Shown in pieces: positions 52,614 to 62,789 of a DNA stretch of 64,000 bases (position 1 is its first letter; each line of letters starts with the position of its first letter). Below the pieces are notes generated by a model. It was given only the letters and a program-made list of their open reading frames with translations, was not told the origin of the DNA and searched no databases. The DNA comes from Halolactibacillus miurensis (GTDB lineage Bacteria; Bacillota; Bacilli; Bacillales; Amphibacillaceae): assembly GCF_900116255.1 (NCBI RefSeq), contig NZ_FPAI01000009.1, forward strand, positions 44,051 to 108,050, read 5' to 3'. A program made the position numbers and the translations under genes.

Positions 52614-53720
52614 ATGCAGTACCGAAATGCACAAGTCATCGTTGATTTACATGCCATTAAAGAGAATATTCAGTTGTTAAAGAGCCAGTTACCAAGAAAG
52701 ACCGAGATTTTTGCCGTTGTTAAAGCGGATGGCTATGGTCACGGCAGTGTTGAAGTAGCGCAAGCAGCTTTAGCCGCGGGTGCATCTGCTTTATGTGTTG
52801 CGATATTAGAAGAAGCTATCATATTAAGAGAAGCGGGGATCGATGCGCCTATTCTCGTCATGGGATATACCGATCCAGCTTTTAGTGGTGAGGCAGAAAA
52901 GTTAGACATTCAACTAACAGCTTTTCAACTTGATTGGTTAGAAGAGGCGAAGCGACATATCACCCAGCAACTAAGTCTGCATATGAAGTTAGATACCGGT
53001 ATGGGGCGTCTCGGTTTAAGGACTGTTGAAGATGTGTCCGTCTTTTTAGATGCGGTTGATGATCCGTTATTTAACGTTGCCGGTGTCTTTACCCACTTTG
53101 CTCAAGCGGATGCAGCTGATGATGCTTACTACCGTTATCAAGAGGCGCATTACCGTGAGCTCATTCAACCGATTAAACAGCGGTATCAACAGTCGATTAT
53201 TTATCATACTGGCAATAGTGCCGCTAGTATGCAGTTTCCGTCAGACATGTATGATGCAGTAAGATTTGGCATTGGGATGTATGGTTTGTATCCGTCAATC
53301 TATTTAAGAGATCATCCCCCCTTTGAATTGAAACCGGCACTGTCTTTAACGACCCAATTAGTTCATGTAAAACAACTCCCGCAAGGAGAGATGATTAGTT
53401 ATGGACTGACGTATGAAACAAAGGCCGATGAATGGATTGGCACCATCCCCATCGGTTATGGAGATGGAATTCAACGAAGGTTTCAAAATTTCGATGTCTT
53501 AATTGATGGGAAACGGATGCCGATTGTCGGTAGGGTGTGTATGGATCAATGCATGGTAAAATTAGATAGAGCTTATCCTGTTGGGACGAAAGTGACTTTT
53601 ATTGGATTGGATAAGGAAGATAGGATTACCTTAGAAGAAGTGGCTGAACATTTAGGCACAATTAATTATGAAGTCAGTTGTTTACTTACTGCACGATTAC
53701 CGCGACGGTACCATAACTAA
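52614..53720 (+). CDS. alr: Alanine racemase
   Basis: PLP enzyme making D-alanine for peptidoglycan. The 368-residue barrel enzyme has the PLP lysine in AVVKADGYGHG, the catalytic tyrosine in MISYGLTYETK and IGYGDGIQRRF, and GRVCMDQCMV. The ribosome site AAAGGAAG precedes the ATG. Keeps the conserved alr - ndoAI - ndoA order. Confidence 0.96.
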   Translation: MQYRNAQVIVDLHAIKENIQLLKSQLPRKTEIFAVVKADGYGHGSVEVAQAALAAGASALCVAILEEAIILREAGIDAPILVMGYTDPAFSGEAEKLDIQLTAFQLDWLEEAKRHITQQLSLHMKLDTGMGRLGLRTVEDVSVFLDAVDDPLFNVAGVFTHFAQADAADDAYYRYQEAHYRELIQPIKQRYQQSIIYHTGNSAASMQFPSDMYDAVRFGIGMYGLYPSIYLRDHPPFELKPALSLTTQLVHVKQLPQGEMISYGLTYETKADEWIGTIPIGYGDGIQRRFQNFDVLIDGKRMPIVGRVCMDQCMVKLDRAYPVGTKVTFIGLDKEDRITLEEVAEHLGTINYEVSCLLTARLPRRYHN

Positions 53721-53892
53721 AGTAGGTACGGATGCTCAGAAAAGGGCAAAACCTCTTGAAATCAAGGTTTTATCTATGTTTTTCCACGAATAAATTTTAA
53801 ATATCTGTCAATTACACCTTTAATTCTAGGCGCTTAGATGATATGATAAAAGGGATCATAATTGAACAGGAATCGTGTTGGAGGTGTTGGTT

Positions 53893-54156
53893 TTGTCAAT
53901 GGACATGCAGGAAGTTGTTGTCAAATTACCTGACTATTTAATGGATGAAGTCAAGGGTGTAATGACAGAAGAACAGTGTAACTTTGAAGATTTAATATTT
54001 AAAGCAACAAAGTGCTACCTCGAAGAACGAAGAGAAAGACAGATCCGTGAGGATATGAGACAAGGCTATTTAGAGATGGCCAAAATTAATTTAACCATCG
54101 CTTCAGAAGCCTTTTTAGTTGAACAGGAGGCAGAGCGCCTAGTGAGTGGGGTGTAA
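53893..54156 (+). CDS. ndoAI: Antitoxin EndoAI (MazE-type, ribbon-helix-helix)
   Basis: The 87-residue antitoxin has an N-terminal ribbon-helix-helix ([16 protein letters not shown] ... [19 protein letters not shown]) and a C-terminal toxin-binding tail ([26 protein letters not shown]) like B. subtilis EndoAI. Start is uncertain: TTG at 53893 has GGAGGTG 6 bases upstream and is preferred over ATG at 53899 or GTG at 53875. It neutralises the next gene product. Confidence 0.92.
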   Translation: MSMDMQEVVVKLPDYLMDEVKGVMTEEQCNFEDLIFKATKCYLEERRERQIREDMRQGYLEMAKINLTIASEAFLVEQEAERLVSGV

Positions 54157-54161
54157 AGCGA

Positions 54162-54518
54162 TTGACTTTGATTGTAAAGCGCGGTGATGTATATTTTGCA
54201 GACCTTTCACCGGTCGTTGGTTCAGAACAAGGAGGGACCAGACCGGTGTTAATTATACAAAATAATATTGGCAATCGATTTAGTCCAACGGTGATTGTCG
54301 CAGCTATTACCGCCCAAATTCAAAAAGCTAAATTACCGACCCATGTTGAAATTGATGCGGAAAAATACGGTTTCGAAAGAGACTCTGTGATTCTTTTAGA
54401 ACAAATTCGCACCATTGACAAACAACGCTTAACAGATAAAATCACCCATCTCGATCAACCGATGATGGATAAAATTGATCGAGCGTTAGAGATTAGTGTC
54501 GGTCTAGCAAATATTTAA
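54162..54518 (+). CDS. ndoA: mRNA interferase EndoA (MazF)
   Basis: Endoribonuclease toxin that cuts single-stranded mRNA (UACAU in B. subtilis). The 118 residues carry [30 protein letters not shown] and [18 protein letters not shown] strands, nearly as in EndoA. It begins with TTG 8 bases after GGGGTG and 5 bases after ndoAI. Confidence 0.96.
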   Translation: MTLIVKRGDVYFADLSPVVGSEQGGTRPVLIIQNNIGNRFSPTVIVAAITAQIQKAKLPTHVEIDAEKYGFERDSVILLEQIRTIDKQRLTDKITHLDQPMMDKIDRALEISVGLANI

Positions 54519-54523
54519 GGAAA

Positions 54524-54571
54524 GGAAGTACTTGTCTCTTAACTTAGAAGTTGGCAAGTGCTTTTTTTTAA
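54524..54571 (+). terminator. Terminator of ndoAI-ndoA
   Basis: AAGTACTTG / CAAGTGCTT (one G-T pair) with an 18-base loop and TTTTTTT. Confidence 0.8.
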
Positions 54572-54801
54572 TTGATCAAAAGGTGGTGTATCCTTCAACT
54601 ATTAATAAGTAGAAGGTGCCAAACAGAATGAAAACATGCTAATGACTATTAAAATAACTGAAAGTTTAGTAAAATAGAGGATAAGAGGTTTAATTTGGAT
54701 GTTTTGTTTTTTTGACTCAATTAATGGTAAAGTAGAGATACGGAAGAAATTTTAATGTATTTTGCAACATACATATATTATATGAAAAGGTGGTAATAGA
54801 T

Positions 54802-55674
54802 GTGCCGAAACGCGTGGATAGAATCGTGTTGGATAATAGCGATATTATTATAAAAAATTGGCTAAAAATCGTATCAGAAAATCGTCAAAATGATTATACA
54901 TCATCGATTTCTGATGAGTTATTTCAAAGTACGAATCGAGAATTTGTGAATGTCATTTTTGATAGTCTAGGAAATGGCGGAGGCTTGACGACTGAATTAG
55001 AATCATTTTCAGAACGATTAGTGAACTTAGGTTGGCCACTTAGTTACTTAACGGACGGTTTGCAAACGTTCCGTCGAGTGACCATTGATTTTGTCTTGAG
55101 TCAACATGATCAAATTGATACCGATTTCTTTTCGATTATCTTAGATCGAGTGGATACTTGGGTGGATCCGATCATTAATAAATTAGTGAATGAATACTCC
55201 GGCAGTTGGGAGCATACCGTATCACTTCAGCGAGTTGCACTTCAAGAGTTATCCGCGCCACTCATTCCGGTCATGCGAAATATTACCATTATGCCGCTCA
55301 TCGGGACGATTGATACCGAACGAGCGAAACAGATTATGGAAAATCTATTAGATGGTGTGATTAAACATAATGCTGAAGTTGTGTTGATTGATATTACTGG
55401 CGTACCGGTTGTTGATACGATGGTCGCCCATCACATTATTCAAGCAGCAGAGGCGGTACGTTTGATTGGTTCAACGTGTATTCTTGTCGGTATTCGACCG
55501 GAAATTGCACAAACCATTGTTAATCTCGGTATTGATTTAGGGAAATTCCCAACCAAATCATCGTTGCGTAAAGGATTTGAAACCGCATTAGAATTAACAG
55601 GACGAACGATTCATCGCGAAAAGAAACAAGAAACCATTGTAGAAGACATTATGAATCAACTATCAAAGGGGTGA
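54802..55674 (+). CDS. rsbR: Stressosome co-antagonist RsbR (RsbRA)
   Basis: Sensor scaffold of the stressosome. The N-terminal non-heme globin-like domain (about 1-150) precedes a STAS domain with phospho-acceptor threonines in [14 protein letters not shown] and [13 protein letters not shown] (equivalents of Thr171 and Thr205). The GTG at 54802 has AAAGGTGG 8 bases upstream. First of eight genes of the sigB operon. Confidence 0.94.
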   Translation: MPKRVDRIVLDNSDIIIKNWLKIVSENRQNDYTSSISDELFQSTNREFVNVIFDSLGNGGGLTTELESFSERLVNLGWPLSYLTDGLQTFRRVTIDFVLSQHDQIDTDFFSIILDRVDTWVDPIINKLVNEYSGSWEHTVSLQRVALQELSAPLIPVMRNITIMPLIGTIDTERAKQIMENLLDGVIKHNAEVVLIDITGVPVVDTMVAHHIIQAAEAVRLIGSTCILVGIRPEIAQTIVNLGIDLGKFPTKSSLRKGFETALELTGRTIHREKKQETIVEDIMNQLSKG

Positions 55675-55678
55675 ACAC

Positions 55679-56035
55679 ATGCGAATTCCAATTTTGAAAC
55701 TGCATAACTATTTACTTATTTCTATTCAGATTGATTTAGATGACCAGTCAGCGATTCAATTTCAAGAAGACTTACTGAACAAGATTCATAAAAGCGGTGC
55801 AACAGGTGTCGTCATTGATTTAACTAGTGTCGATATCATCGATTCATTTATTGCCAAAGTACTTGGTGACGTGGTGACTATGTCTGATTTGATGGGAGCG
55901 AAAGTAGTTCTAACCGGTATTCAACCTGCGGTCGCTATGACGTTAATTGAACTTGGCATCCATATGCAAGATGTTCAAACGGCCTTAGATTTAGAACAAG
56001 GGTTGATAAAACTTCGCCAGGAACTGGAGGGGTAA
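55679..56035 (+). CDS. rsbS: Stressosome antagonist RsbS
   Basis: A single STAS domain of 118 residues with the phospho-acceptor serine in [19 protein letters not shown]. It holds RsbT in the stressosome until stress leads to its phosphorylation. GGGGTG ribosome site 4 bases after rsbR; its stop overlaps the start of rsbT. Confidence 0.95.
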   Translation: MRIPILKLHNYLLISIQIDLDDQSAIQFQEDLLNKIHKSGATGVVIDLTSVDIIDSFIAKVLGDVVTMSDLMGAKVVLTGIQPAVAMTLIELGIHMQDVQTALDLEQGLIKLRQELEG

Positions 56036-56037
56036 TG

Positions 56038-56439
56038 ATGGAATTGAAGCCCTGTGTAAATATACGACAAGAGTGGGACATCGTTGGTGCGAGACAATTA
56101 GGGCGTGAAAAAGCAAAGGAACTCGGCTTTGGGACCGTTGACCAAGCACGAATTGCGACAGCTATTTCTGAGTTAGCCCGTAACATTTATCTGTATGCTG
56201 GCACCGGTAAAGTTTACTTTGAGACGATTGATCACTTAGATAAAAAAGGTTTAAAAATCGTCGCGGTTGATGAAGGACCAGGGATTCGTGACTTAAGTCA
56301 AGTCATGCAAGATGGCTATTCAACTTCGGGTGGATTAGGTGCGGGCTTACCTGGTGTCAAGCGCCTTATGGATACATTTGAAATCAACTCCGAGTGGGGT
56401 GAAGGAACAGAAATTACTGCGGTTAAATGGGTAAGATAA
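56038..56439 (+). CDS. rsbT: Switch kinase RsbT
   Basis: A GHKL-type serine/threonine kinase (133 residues): TVDQARIATAISELARNIYLY, DEGPGI and GLGAGLPGVKRLMD boxes. Released from the stressosome, it activates RsbU. The ATG at 56038 is chosen for spacing to GGAGGGG; the ATG at 56035 overlaps the rsbS stop. Confidence 0.95.
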   Translation: MELKPCVNIRQEWDIVGARQLGREKAKELGFGTVDQARIATAISELARNIYLYAGTGKVYFETIDHLDKKGLKIVAVDEGPGIRDLSQVMQDGYSTSGGLGAGLPGVKRLMDTFEINSEWGEGTEITAVKWVR

Positions 56440-56459
56440 GTTAATAGGGGGGTGATCAG

Positions 56460-57470
56460 GTGAAAAAAGAACGATTAGATTTAGATGATTATCGAAAATT
56501 GTTGAAACAATACTTATTGACGCATGATGAAACAGCACTCTATCAAGCGGAACAACTCAGTAAGCTATCCGTTCAACATAATGTTTCACCTGAAGAAATT
56601 ATTCATGTACACATTGAGGCGCTAAAAGAACTGTATCCAGAGTTACAACAAGAGGTAAGTGATTCGCTCAATTTCCTCTTGGAGGCGATGATTTCGTATG
56701 GACTAGCCTTGCAAGAATACCAGTCATTACGTGAAAAACAATCAGCGCTAGAATCTGAAATATCAGTTGCGGCGAATATGCAGAAAACCCTCCTTCAGAC
56801 GAAGAAACCGACCATCTCTGGTTTAGATATCGGGGCCATTAGTGTCCCTGCCAATCAAATGAATGGCGATTATTATCACTTTATTGAAGGGTCTGATGGG
56901 ACGCTCGGCATCGCTTTAGCTGATGTGATTGGAAAAGGTGTGCCAGCGGCGCTTGCGATGTCAATGATTAAGTATTCCATGGATAGTTTTCCTGAACAAT
57001 TAAGACAACCCGCCCAAATATTAGAAAGTCTTAATCGGGTCGTTGAGCGTAATGTAGATACGAGTATGTTTATTACGATGTTTTATGGTTTGTATAATAC
57101 GAACAATCATACGTTTAGTTTTAGTTCGGCGGGACATGAGCCAGGTTTTTTCTATTTTAATAAGACAGAATCATTCAGTGAAATTAAGGCGAGAGGGCTT
57201 GTGCTTGGGGCGACCTCGGATGCGCGTTATAATGAAGAAGCTGTCACTATTCATGATGGAGATGCGATTATTCTGCTTACCGATGGGGTGACAGAATGTC
57301 ATTTAGGCGACCGCTTTATTGAACGAGATGAAGTATTAGAAGTCATTGAACATTACTTACACCTTCCGGCTCAAGAAGCGGTAGAGAAGGTGTATAAACA
57401 TTTTGAACGCCTACAAGATTTTCATTTACGAGACGATTTCACGTTGATTATTCTAAAAAAAGAAACGTGA
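56460..57470 (+). CDS. rsbU: PP2C-type phosphatase RsbU
   Basis: The 336-residue activator has an N-terminal RsbT-binding helical domain (1-115) and a PPM phosphatase domain with metal-binding aspartates in NQMNGDYYHF, IALADVIGKGVPAALAM and LLTDGVTE, LRDDFTLIIL. It dephosphorylates RsbV-P under environmental stress. GTG start behind GGGGGGTGA. Confidence 0.95.
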   Translation: MKKERLDLDDYRKLLKQYLLTHDETALYQAEQLSKLSVQHNVSPEEIIHVHIEALKELYPELQQEVSDSLNFLLEAMISYGLALQEYQSLREKQSALESEISVAANMQKTLLQTKKPTISGLDIGAISVPANQMNGDYYHFIEGSDGTLGIALADVIGKGVPAALAMSMIKYSMDSFPEQLRQPAQILESLNRVVERNVDTSMFITMFYGLYNTNNHTFSFSSAGHEPGFFYFNKTESFSEIKARGLVLGATSDARYNEEAVTIHDGDAIILLTDGVTECHLGDRFIERDEVLEVIEHYLHLPAQEAVEKVYKHFERLQDFHLRDDFTLIILKKET

Positions 57471-57475
57471 AGTGT

Positions 57476-57501
57476 GTTTACTCTTTAACGAATTAGGGTA
57501 A
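57476..57501 (+). promoter_or_regulatory. SigB promoter before rsbV
   Basis: GTTTAC, 14 bases, GGGTAA: each hexamer has one mismatch from GTTTAA/GGGTAT, with correct spacing. It lies between rsbU and rsbV, exactly where B. subtilis has its autoregulatory promoter. Confidence 0.85.
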
Positions 57502-57539
57502 TACATAAAGCAATTGACATGGCGGAAGGAAGGTACAGA

Positions 57540-57875
57540 ATGAATATTAATTTATCAATTGATGTCGTAGAAACAGACAATCAAACAGTATTAACCGTAA
57601 AGGGAGAAATTGATGCGTACACGGCTCCTTTATTAAAAGAAAAACTTTTACCAGCAACAGCCAAGGAAACGGAAAAAATCATTGTTGATTTAAATGATGT
57701 GACTTACATGGACTCAACCGGTTTAGGTGTCTTTATTAGTGCATTAAAATCAGCAAAAGAACATGGCTCAACATTAACACTCGTGAATCTACAAGAACGG
57801 GTACACCGCTTATTTAAAATAACGAGTTTAGACTCAATTATTGAGATTGACACAACAATACGGGGTGGAGAATAG
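57540..57875 (+). CDS. rsbV: Anti-anti-sigma factor RsbV
   Basis: A 111-residue STAS protein starting MNINLSIDV, with the phosphoserine site in YMDSTGLGVFISAL. Unphosphorylated RsbV binds RsbW and frees SigB. The ATG at 57540 gives the family start and has AAGGAAGG upstream; the ATG at 57519 is not supported. Confidence 0.95.
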   Translation: MNINLSIDVVETDNQTVLTVKGEIDAYTAPLLKEKLLPATAKETEKIIVDLNDVTYMDSTGLGVFISALKSAKEHGSTLTLVNLQERVHRLFKITSLDSIIEIDTTIRGGE

Positions 57876-57876
57876 A

Positions 57877-58353
57877 ATGGAACATTTTGATTTTATTGAG
57901 ATGAAGTTACCGGCCAAACCAGAATATGTTGGGGTGATTCGTCTAAGTGTTTCTGGAATTGCTAACCGCATGGGATTTACCTATGAGGATATTGAAGATC
58001 TAAAAGTAGCTATTTCTGAAGCCATGACGAACGCCACCACACATGCGTATGAAGAGAATGAAGGCGGAGAAGTAACGGTAGGTTTTGGTTTATATCGTGA
58101 CCGTTTAGAAGTCATGGTGGCAGACCATGGTGGGAGTTTTAATTTAAGCGAAGTGAAACAGCAAACTGGACCGTATCGACAATCAGAACCGATTGAAAAT
58201 TTACGTGAAGGTGGATTTGGACTATTTCTTATTGATGCATTAATGGACAAAGTAGAAATTAAAAGTGACTATGGCGTCATTGTGTTAATGACGAAAAATC
58301 TTCCTACAAATGAGGTGGGCATTGATGACGACCAAATCTCAACCAGTCAATAA
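57877..58353 (+). CDS. rsbW: Anti-sigma factor and kinase RsbW
   Basis: A 158-residue GHKL kinase: LKVAISEAMTNATTHAY (N box), VADHGGSF and GGFGLFLIDALMD (G boxes). It sequesters SigB or phosphorylates RsbV. The ATG at 57877 lies 1 base after the rsbV stop behind GGTGGAG; its end overlaps sigB by 29 bases. Confidence 0.95.
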   Translation: MEHFDFIEMKLPAKPEYVGVIRLSVSGIANRMGFTYEDIEDLKVAISEAMTNATTHAYEENEGGEVTVGFGLYRDRLEVMVADHGGSFNLSEVKQQTGPYRQSEPIENLREGGFGLFLIDALMDKVEIKSDYGVIVLMTKNLPTNEVGIDDDQISTSQ

Positions 58354-59116
58354 GCGTGGAGATGAGGTTTACCAATGGATTGCACACCTACAAAAGAATC
58401 CCAGAGATGAAGAAATTCAAGAAAAAATCGTCTTAACCTATCAAGATCTTATTCGTTCGATTGCACGAAAATATGCGAAAAACAATTCCATTCATGAAGA
58501 TCTTGTGCAAGTAGGGATGCTTGGGTTACTAGCGGCGATTCGTCGTTATGACCCGACATTAGGTAAAACCTTTGAATCTTTCGCGATCCCTACAATTATT
58601 GGGGAAATCAAGCGATTTATTCGTGATAAGACATGGAGTGTTCACGTTCCACGTCGTATTAAAGAACTTGGACCGAAAATTAAAAAAGCAACAGAAGAAT
58701 TGACGACAATCAATCAACGCTCACCGTCGGTTAAAGACATTGCCGACTATCTCGAAGTAACAGAAGAAGAAGTGTTGGAAACGATGGAAATGGGTCAAAG
58801 TTATAAAGCACTTTCTGTTGATAAAAAGATTGAAGCAGATTCAGATGGTTCAACGGTATCGATTCTTGACTTAATTGGTCAACAAGATGAGGCATTTGAT
58901 CAAACGGACTTACGCATGTTGTTAGAGAAAGTCTTGCCAATCTTAACCGAGCGTGAACAGAAAATTTTACAATACACCTACTTTGAAAATAAGAGCCAAA
59001 AAGAAACGGGTGATTTACTCGATATTTCTCAGATGCACGTATCGCGGATTCAACGACGTGCCCTGTTAAAGCTGCGTGAAGCACTGCAAGCGGATGGGAT
59101 TGGGGTTAATGACTAA
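58325..59116 (+). CDS. sigB: General stress sigma factor SigB
   Basis: A 263-residue sigma-70 family factor of the SigB type: region 2 HEDLVQVGMLGLLAAIRRYDP and FAIPTIIGEIKRFIRDKTWSVHVPRR, region 3 ETMEMGQSYKALSVD, region 4 ENKSQKETGDLLDISQMHVSRIQR. The ATG at 58325 has GAGGTGGG upstream. It directs transcription of general stress genes, here probably including gpx. Confidence 0.97.
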   Translation: MTTKSQPVNKRGDEVYQWIAHLQKNPRDEEIQEKIVLTYQDLIRSIARKYAKNNSIHEDLVQVGMLGLLAAIRRYDPTLGKTFESFAIPTIIGEIKRFIRDKTWSVHVPRRIKELGPKIKKATEELTTINQRSPSVKDIADYLEVTEEEVLETMEMGQSYKALSVDKKIEADSDGSTVSILDLIGQQDEAFDQTDLRMLLEKVLPILTEREQKILQYTYFENKSQKETGDLLDISQMHVSRIQRRALLKLREALQADGIGVND

Positions 59117-59724
59117 TGACAGTTTTTGACCACGTTCATATTTCGGTGTACCAGAAAGCGAAAGTAGGGAATTATTATTGTGGCGATAGCTATTACTATA
59201 CCGAAACAAACGAGGGATTTCTTTGTGTCGTCGCGGATGGCTTAGGTTCGGGGGAAGTCGCAAAGGAATCGTCACAAGCCGTGATTGATACAATAAAGGA
59301 ACATCCTAACGCCACAGGTGACGCTCTCGTGAAGTTACTTAATCACGCGCTTATTGGTAAACGTGGCGTCGTCTTAGGGATATTGCGCCTTGATTATCAT
59401 GAACAGGTGTATTCCTATACATCTATCGGTAATATCGGACTTATGACGATTGATCAAGCGACACTAAAAAAGCGAAACATACCAATCTCAGGATATCTCG
59501 GTGTGTACCCGCGCAAGATGAAAGAAGTACGTGATCGGCTTGAGGCAGGAACGTTATTCGCCGTCTTCTCTGATGGTGTACATGCGAAAGAACTGTCACA
59601 TGTGTTATTTCAATTAGATGATGTACATGACGTGACCGATCAGTTTCATGACAGGATGGCTCATAAACGCGATGATGATACAACGTTAGTTGTTCTGAAG
59701 TACTTACCGAATCAAGGGCAATAA
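59116..59724 (+). CDS. rsbX: Stressosome-resetting phosphatase RsbX
   Basis: The 202-residue PPM phosphatase (VVADGLGSGEVAKESSQAV, FAVFSDGVHAKEL, KRDDDTTLVVLKYL) dephosphorylates RsbR/RsbS and closes the feedback loop. ATG overlaps the sigB stop (TAATG). Last gene of the operon. Confidence 0.95.
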   Translation: MTVFDHVHISVYQKAKVGNYYCGDSYYYTETNEGFLCVVADGLGSGEVAKESSQAVIDTIKEHPNATGDALVKLLNHALIGKRGVVLGILRLDYHEQVYSYTSIGNIGLMTIDQATLKKRNIPISGYLGVYPRKMKEVRDRLEAGTLFAVFSDGVHAKELSHVLFQLDDVHDVTDQFHDRMAHKRDDDTTLVVLKYLPNQGQ

Positions 59725-59738
59725 TAGAACGCATTTAT

Positions 59739-59777
59739 TAAGGAGTGAAGGGAGACCTTTGCTCCTTTTGTGTTTTT
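59739..59777 (+). terminator. Weak terminator after rsbX
   Basis: AAGGAG / CTCCTT stem with a 16-base loop and TTGTGTTTTTT. Confidence 0.5.
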
Positions 59778-59822
59778 TAAAAAGTTTGGTAAAATAAAGA
59801 GTGAGAACTGGAGGAATGTCAA

Positions 59823-62006
59823 ATGACAGTAGAATTAGCTAGCCATTTATTAGATATGGTCGCAAAAGATGTGAAAATTAATCAAGCGACAGTAAAAGAA
59901 GTCATTGGGTTATTAACAGAAGGGAATACCGTTCCGTTTATCGCACGGTATCGTAAAGAACAAACCGGTGGTTTAGATGAAGTTGAAATAAAAGCGATTG
60001 AAGATAGGTATCAATACATAACGCAACTAGAAGAGCGGAAAGAAGAAGTACTGCGCCTCATCGATGAACAGGATAAGTTAACCAAAGAATTGGCAGACGA
60101 AATTAAGCGGGCAACACAGCTACAACGTCTTGAAGATTTATATCGCCCTTATAAACAAAAACGTCGGACGAAAGCGACAGTCGCAAAAGAAAAAGGCTTG
60201 GAGCCACTTGCTGAGGCGATATTAAATCAAACATTGTCTGATTTAAATCAAGCGGCACATGCCTATATCAATGAGGAACATGAACTATTAACGGTAGAGG
60301 ATTGTTTGGCTGGAGCGAATGATATTATTGCTGAGTGGATCAGTGATGAAGCGAGTTACCGTGAACGCATTCGTAAGCTGACGTTAACAGACGGTAAGAT
60401 TGAAACGGCAATAAAAGATGAGACGATTGATGAGAAAAAAGTTTATGAAATGTATTATGCGTTTGAAGAAAAGATTAAAACATTAGTGAGTCACCGGGTA
60501 CTAGCATTTAACCGTGCAGAAAAAGAAGGCGTTATTAGAGTAAGTGTGAGTGCGCCTGTCGATCGAATTGAAACAGATCTTAAGCGTCAGGTCATTCAAC
60601 GAAAAACAACGCCGGATGTGGCGTTTTTCTTAGAAACAGCCATTAGTGATAGCTACAAGCGTTTAATGGCCCCGTCGATTGAACGTGAGATTCGCTCAAT
60701 ATTAACAGAAGAAGCAGAAGAGCAAGCGATTGATATCTTCGGTAAAAACTTAAATAATCTGTTACTTCAACCGCCATTAAAAGGCCGAACAATTCTTGGG
60801 GTCGATCCAGCTTTTCGAACGGGTTGTAAGCTAGCGGTCATCGATGAAACGGGTAAAATGTTAAAAGTAGGGGTTATCTATCCAACGGCTCCTCGTAAAG
60901 ATGTGTCGGGTGCAACGAAAACGGTGCTAGACTATATTAAGCAGTTTGATGTTGATTTAGTCGCCATCGGTAACGGAACGGCGTCACGAGAAACGGAACA
61001 ATTTATCGCTAATGTGATCAATGATAGTGAATTAGACTTGCCTTACCTTATTGTGAACGAAGCGGGGGCAAGTGTGTATTCAGCATCAAAACTGGCAAGA
61101 GAAGAGTTTCCTGACCTCCAAGTCGAAGAGCGAAGTGCGGTCTCCATTGCGAGACGTGTCAGTGATCCGCTTGCTGAGTTAGTCAAGATTGATCCAAAAT
61201 CGATTGGTGTTGGTCAATACCAACATGATGTCAGTCAAAAACGTTTGAATGAAGCTTTAACTTTTGTTGTTGAGACGGCGGTTAATAAAGTCGGTGTGAA
61301 TGTTAACACCGCGTCTGAATCTTTACTACAGTATGTGTCGGGATTAAGTAAGACTGTGGCTAAAAATATTGTGAATTACCGGAATGAAGTAGGAAAGTTC
61401 AACTCGCGCACGGAATTAAAGAAGATTCCGCGTCTCGGACAGAAAACATACGAGCAAAGTATTGGCTTCTTAAGGATATTAGATGGCAAAGAGCCATTAG
61501 ACCGGACGCCGATTCACCCGGAAAGTTATAAGGAAACAAAAGCATTACTGAAACAAATGGGGTATACGACCAAAGATTTAGCGAAAGATACACTCATTAA
61601 AGACCTTGATGTACTTGATATTAAACAAACGGCTGAAACATTATCGATAGGTGAATTGACGCTACAAGATATCATCAAAGCATTAAAGAGCCCAGAACGC
61701 GATCCACGTGATGCTTTTCCGCAGCCACTATTGAAGAAGAGTATTCTATCGATGGAAGATTTAACACCAGGGCTAGAGTTAGAAGGCACGGTAAGGAACG
61801 TGATTGACTTTGGTGTGTTTGTTGATATTGGCGTGAAACAAGATGGGTTAGTTCACATTTCAAAAATGGCCAATCGCTTTGTGAAGCATCCAATGGATAT
61901 TTGTTCTGTCGGGGATGTTGTCACTGTATGGGTCGATAGTGTAGATACGCAAAAAGGGCGTATTGCGTTAACGATGATTCAACCAGATCAACAAGTGAAA
62001 GAATGA
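59823..62006 (+). CDS. tex: Tex-family RNA-binding transcription accessory protein (YdcI-like)
   Basis: A 727-residue protein with the Tex architecture: N-terminal helix-turn-helix region (FIARYRKEQTGGLDE), YqgF/RNase H-like domain (LGVDPAFRTGCKLAVID, AIGNGTASRETEQF), helix-hairpin-helix motifs (SGLSKTVAKNIVNYRNEVGKF) and a C-terminal S1 domain (GLELEGTVRNVIDFGVFVDI). GGAGGAATG upstream. Same position as ydcI after rsbX in B. subtilis. Confidence 0.95.
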   Translation: MTVELASHLLDMVAKDVKINQATVKEVIGLLTEGNTVPFIARYRKEQTGGLDEVEIKAIEDRYQYITQLEERKEEVLRLIDEQDKLTKELADEIKRATQLQRLEDLYRPYKQKRRTKATVAKEKGLEPLAEAILNQTLSDLNQAAHAYINEEHELLTVEDCLAGANDIIAEWISDEASYRERIRKLTLTDGKIETAIKDETIDEKKVYEMYYAFEEKIKTLVSHRVLAFNRAEKEGVIRVSVSAPVDRIETDLKRQVIQRKTTPDVAFFLETAISDSYKRLMAPSIEREIRSILTEEAEEQAIDIFGKNLNNLLLQPPLKGRTILGVDPAFRTGCKLAVIDETGKMLKVGVIYPTAPRKDVSGATKTVLDYIKQFDVDLVAIGNGTASRETEQFIANVINDSELDLPYLIVNEAGASVYSASKLAREEFPDLQVEERSAVSIARRVSDPLAELVKIDPKSIGVGQYQHDVSQKRLNEALTFVVETAVNKVGVNVNTASESLLQYVSGLSKTVAKNIVNYRNEVGKFNSRTELKKIPRLGQKTYEQSIGFLRILDGKEPLDRTPIHPESYKETKALLKQMGYTTKDLAKDTLIKDLDVLDIKQTAETLSIGELTLQDIIKALKSPERDPRDAFPQPLLKKSILSMEDLTPGLELEGTVRNVIDFGVFVDIGVKQDGLVHISKMANRFVKHPMDICSVGDVVTVWVDSVDTQKGRIALTMIQPDQQVKE

Positions 62007-62107
62007 GTACTGAAAATAAGTAGCGGAGATAAACTATAGAAGAGACGTATAATAAGCATGCGGATTATTTAATCCGTGTGCTGATTATAATGAAATAGGT
62101 GAGATGA

Positions 62108-62581
62108 ATGACGAATGAAGAATTGCAACAACTTGTAGAAGAACTGTCGCGTGCATATTTCAATAAACCGTTCCGTCATCAGGCGATGTTTAACTCGCGA
62201 CTTAAAACAACGGGTGGACGGTATTTACTGAGAACGCATCATATTGAAATTAATCCTAAGTATCTGTTAGAGTGTGGGTTAGACGAATTAAAAGGTATTG
62301 TGAAACATGAACTATGTCATTACCACCTACATCTAGAGAATAAAGGCTATCAACACCGAGATCGGGACTTTAAAATGTTAATGAAACAAACCGGCGCACC
62401 CCGGCACTGTCAAATGTTGCCTTCATTAGTAGGTAAACAACGTGTGCGCTCACATAAGCGTTATTTGTATACATGTCTGTCATGTGGGCAAAACTATGAA
62501 AGACGAAAGCGAATGAATCCTGACCGCTATCGTTGTGGTCGGTGTGAAGGGCGCTTAACAGAACAAGTCCTTCAACGTTAA
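62108..62581 (+). CDS. SprT-like zinc metalloprotein (YdcK-like)
   Basis: A 157-residue protein with the HExxH metal site in KHELCHYHLHLENKG, a downstream RHC histidine/cysteine region and a four-cysteine zinc ribbon (CLSCGQNYERRKR ... YRCGRCEG). SprT-like proteins are putative metalloproteases. The 101-base gap after tex is too short for the small sporulation gene cmpA, which I recall lying here in B. subtilis. Confidence 0.9.
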   Translation: MTNEELQQLVEELSRAYFNKPFRHQAMFNSRLKTTGGRYLLRTHHIEINPKYLLECGLDELKGIVKHELCHYHLHLENKGYQHRDRDFKMLMKQTGAPRHCQMLPSLVGKQRVRSHKRYLYTCLSCGQNYERRKRMNPDRYRCGRCEGRLTEQVLQR

Positions 62582-62626
62582 ATGAATGAGGGAAGTAAAA
62601 AAGAATAAGTTTTTATAAAAAACCTA

Positions 62627-62656
62627 TTGACGAATACGAGCTAAATATGGTAATTT
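62627..62656 (+). promoter_or_regulatory. Candidate P1 promoter of the tRNA operon
   Basis: TTGACG, 18 bases, TAATTT, followed by TTTAGGTCGCAAGCG, which resembles the start regions of the other two tRNA promoters. Confidence 0.5.
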
Positions 62657-62726
62657 TATTTAGGTCGCAAGCGCGATGGTTCAAATAGAGTTAAGTGATA
62701 AAGAAAAACAATTTTCAACAAAGTTG

Positions 62727-62755
62727 TTGACAACTTACTTCATATATAGTATATT
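62727..62755 (+). promoter_or_regulatory. P2 promoter of the tRNA operon
   Basis: TTGACA, exactly 17 bases, TATATT, then AAACGTCGC. It lies about 35 bases before tRNA-Asn. No other feature is seen in the 62582-62789 gap. Confidence 0.75.
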
Positions 62756-62789
62756 ATTAAACGTCGCTGATGCGGCAAATTAATATTGT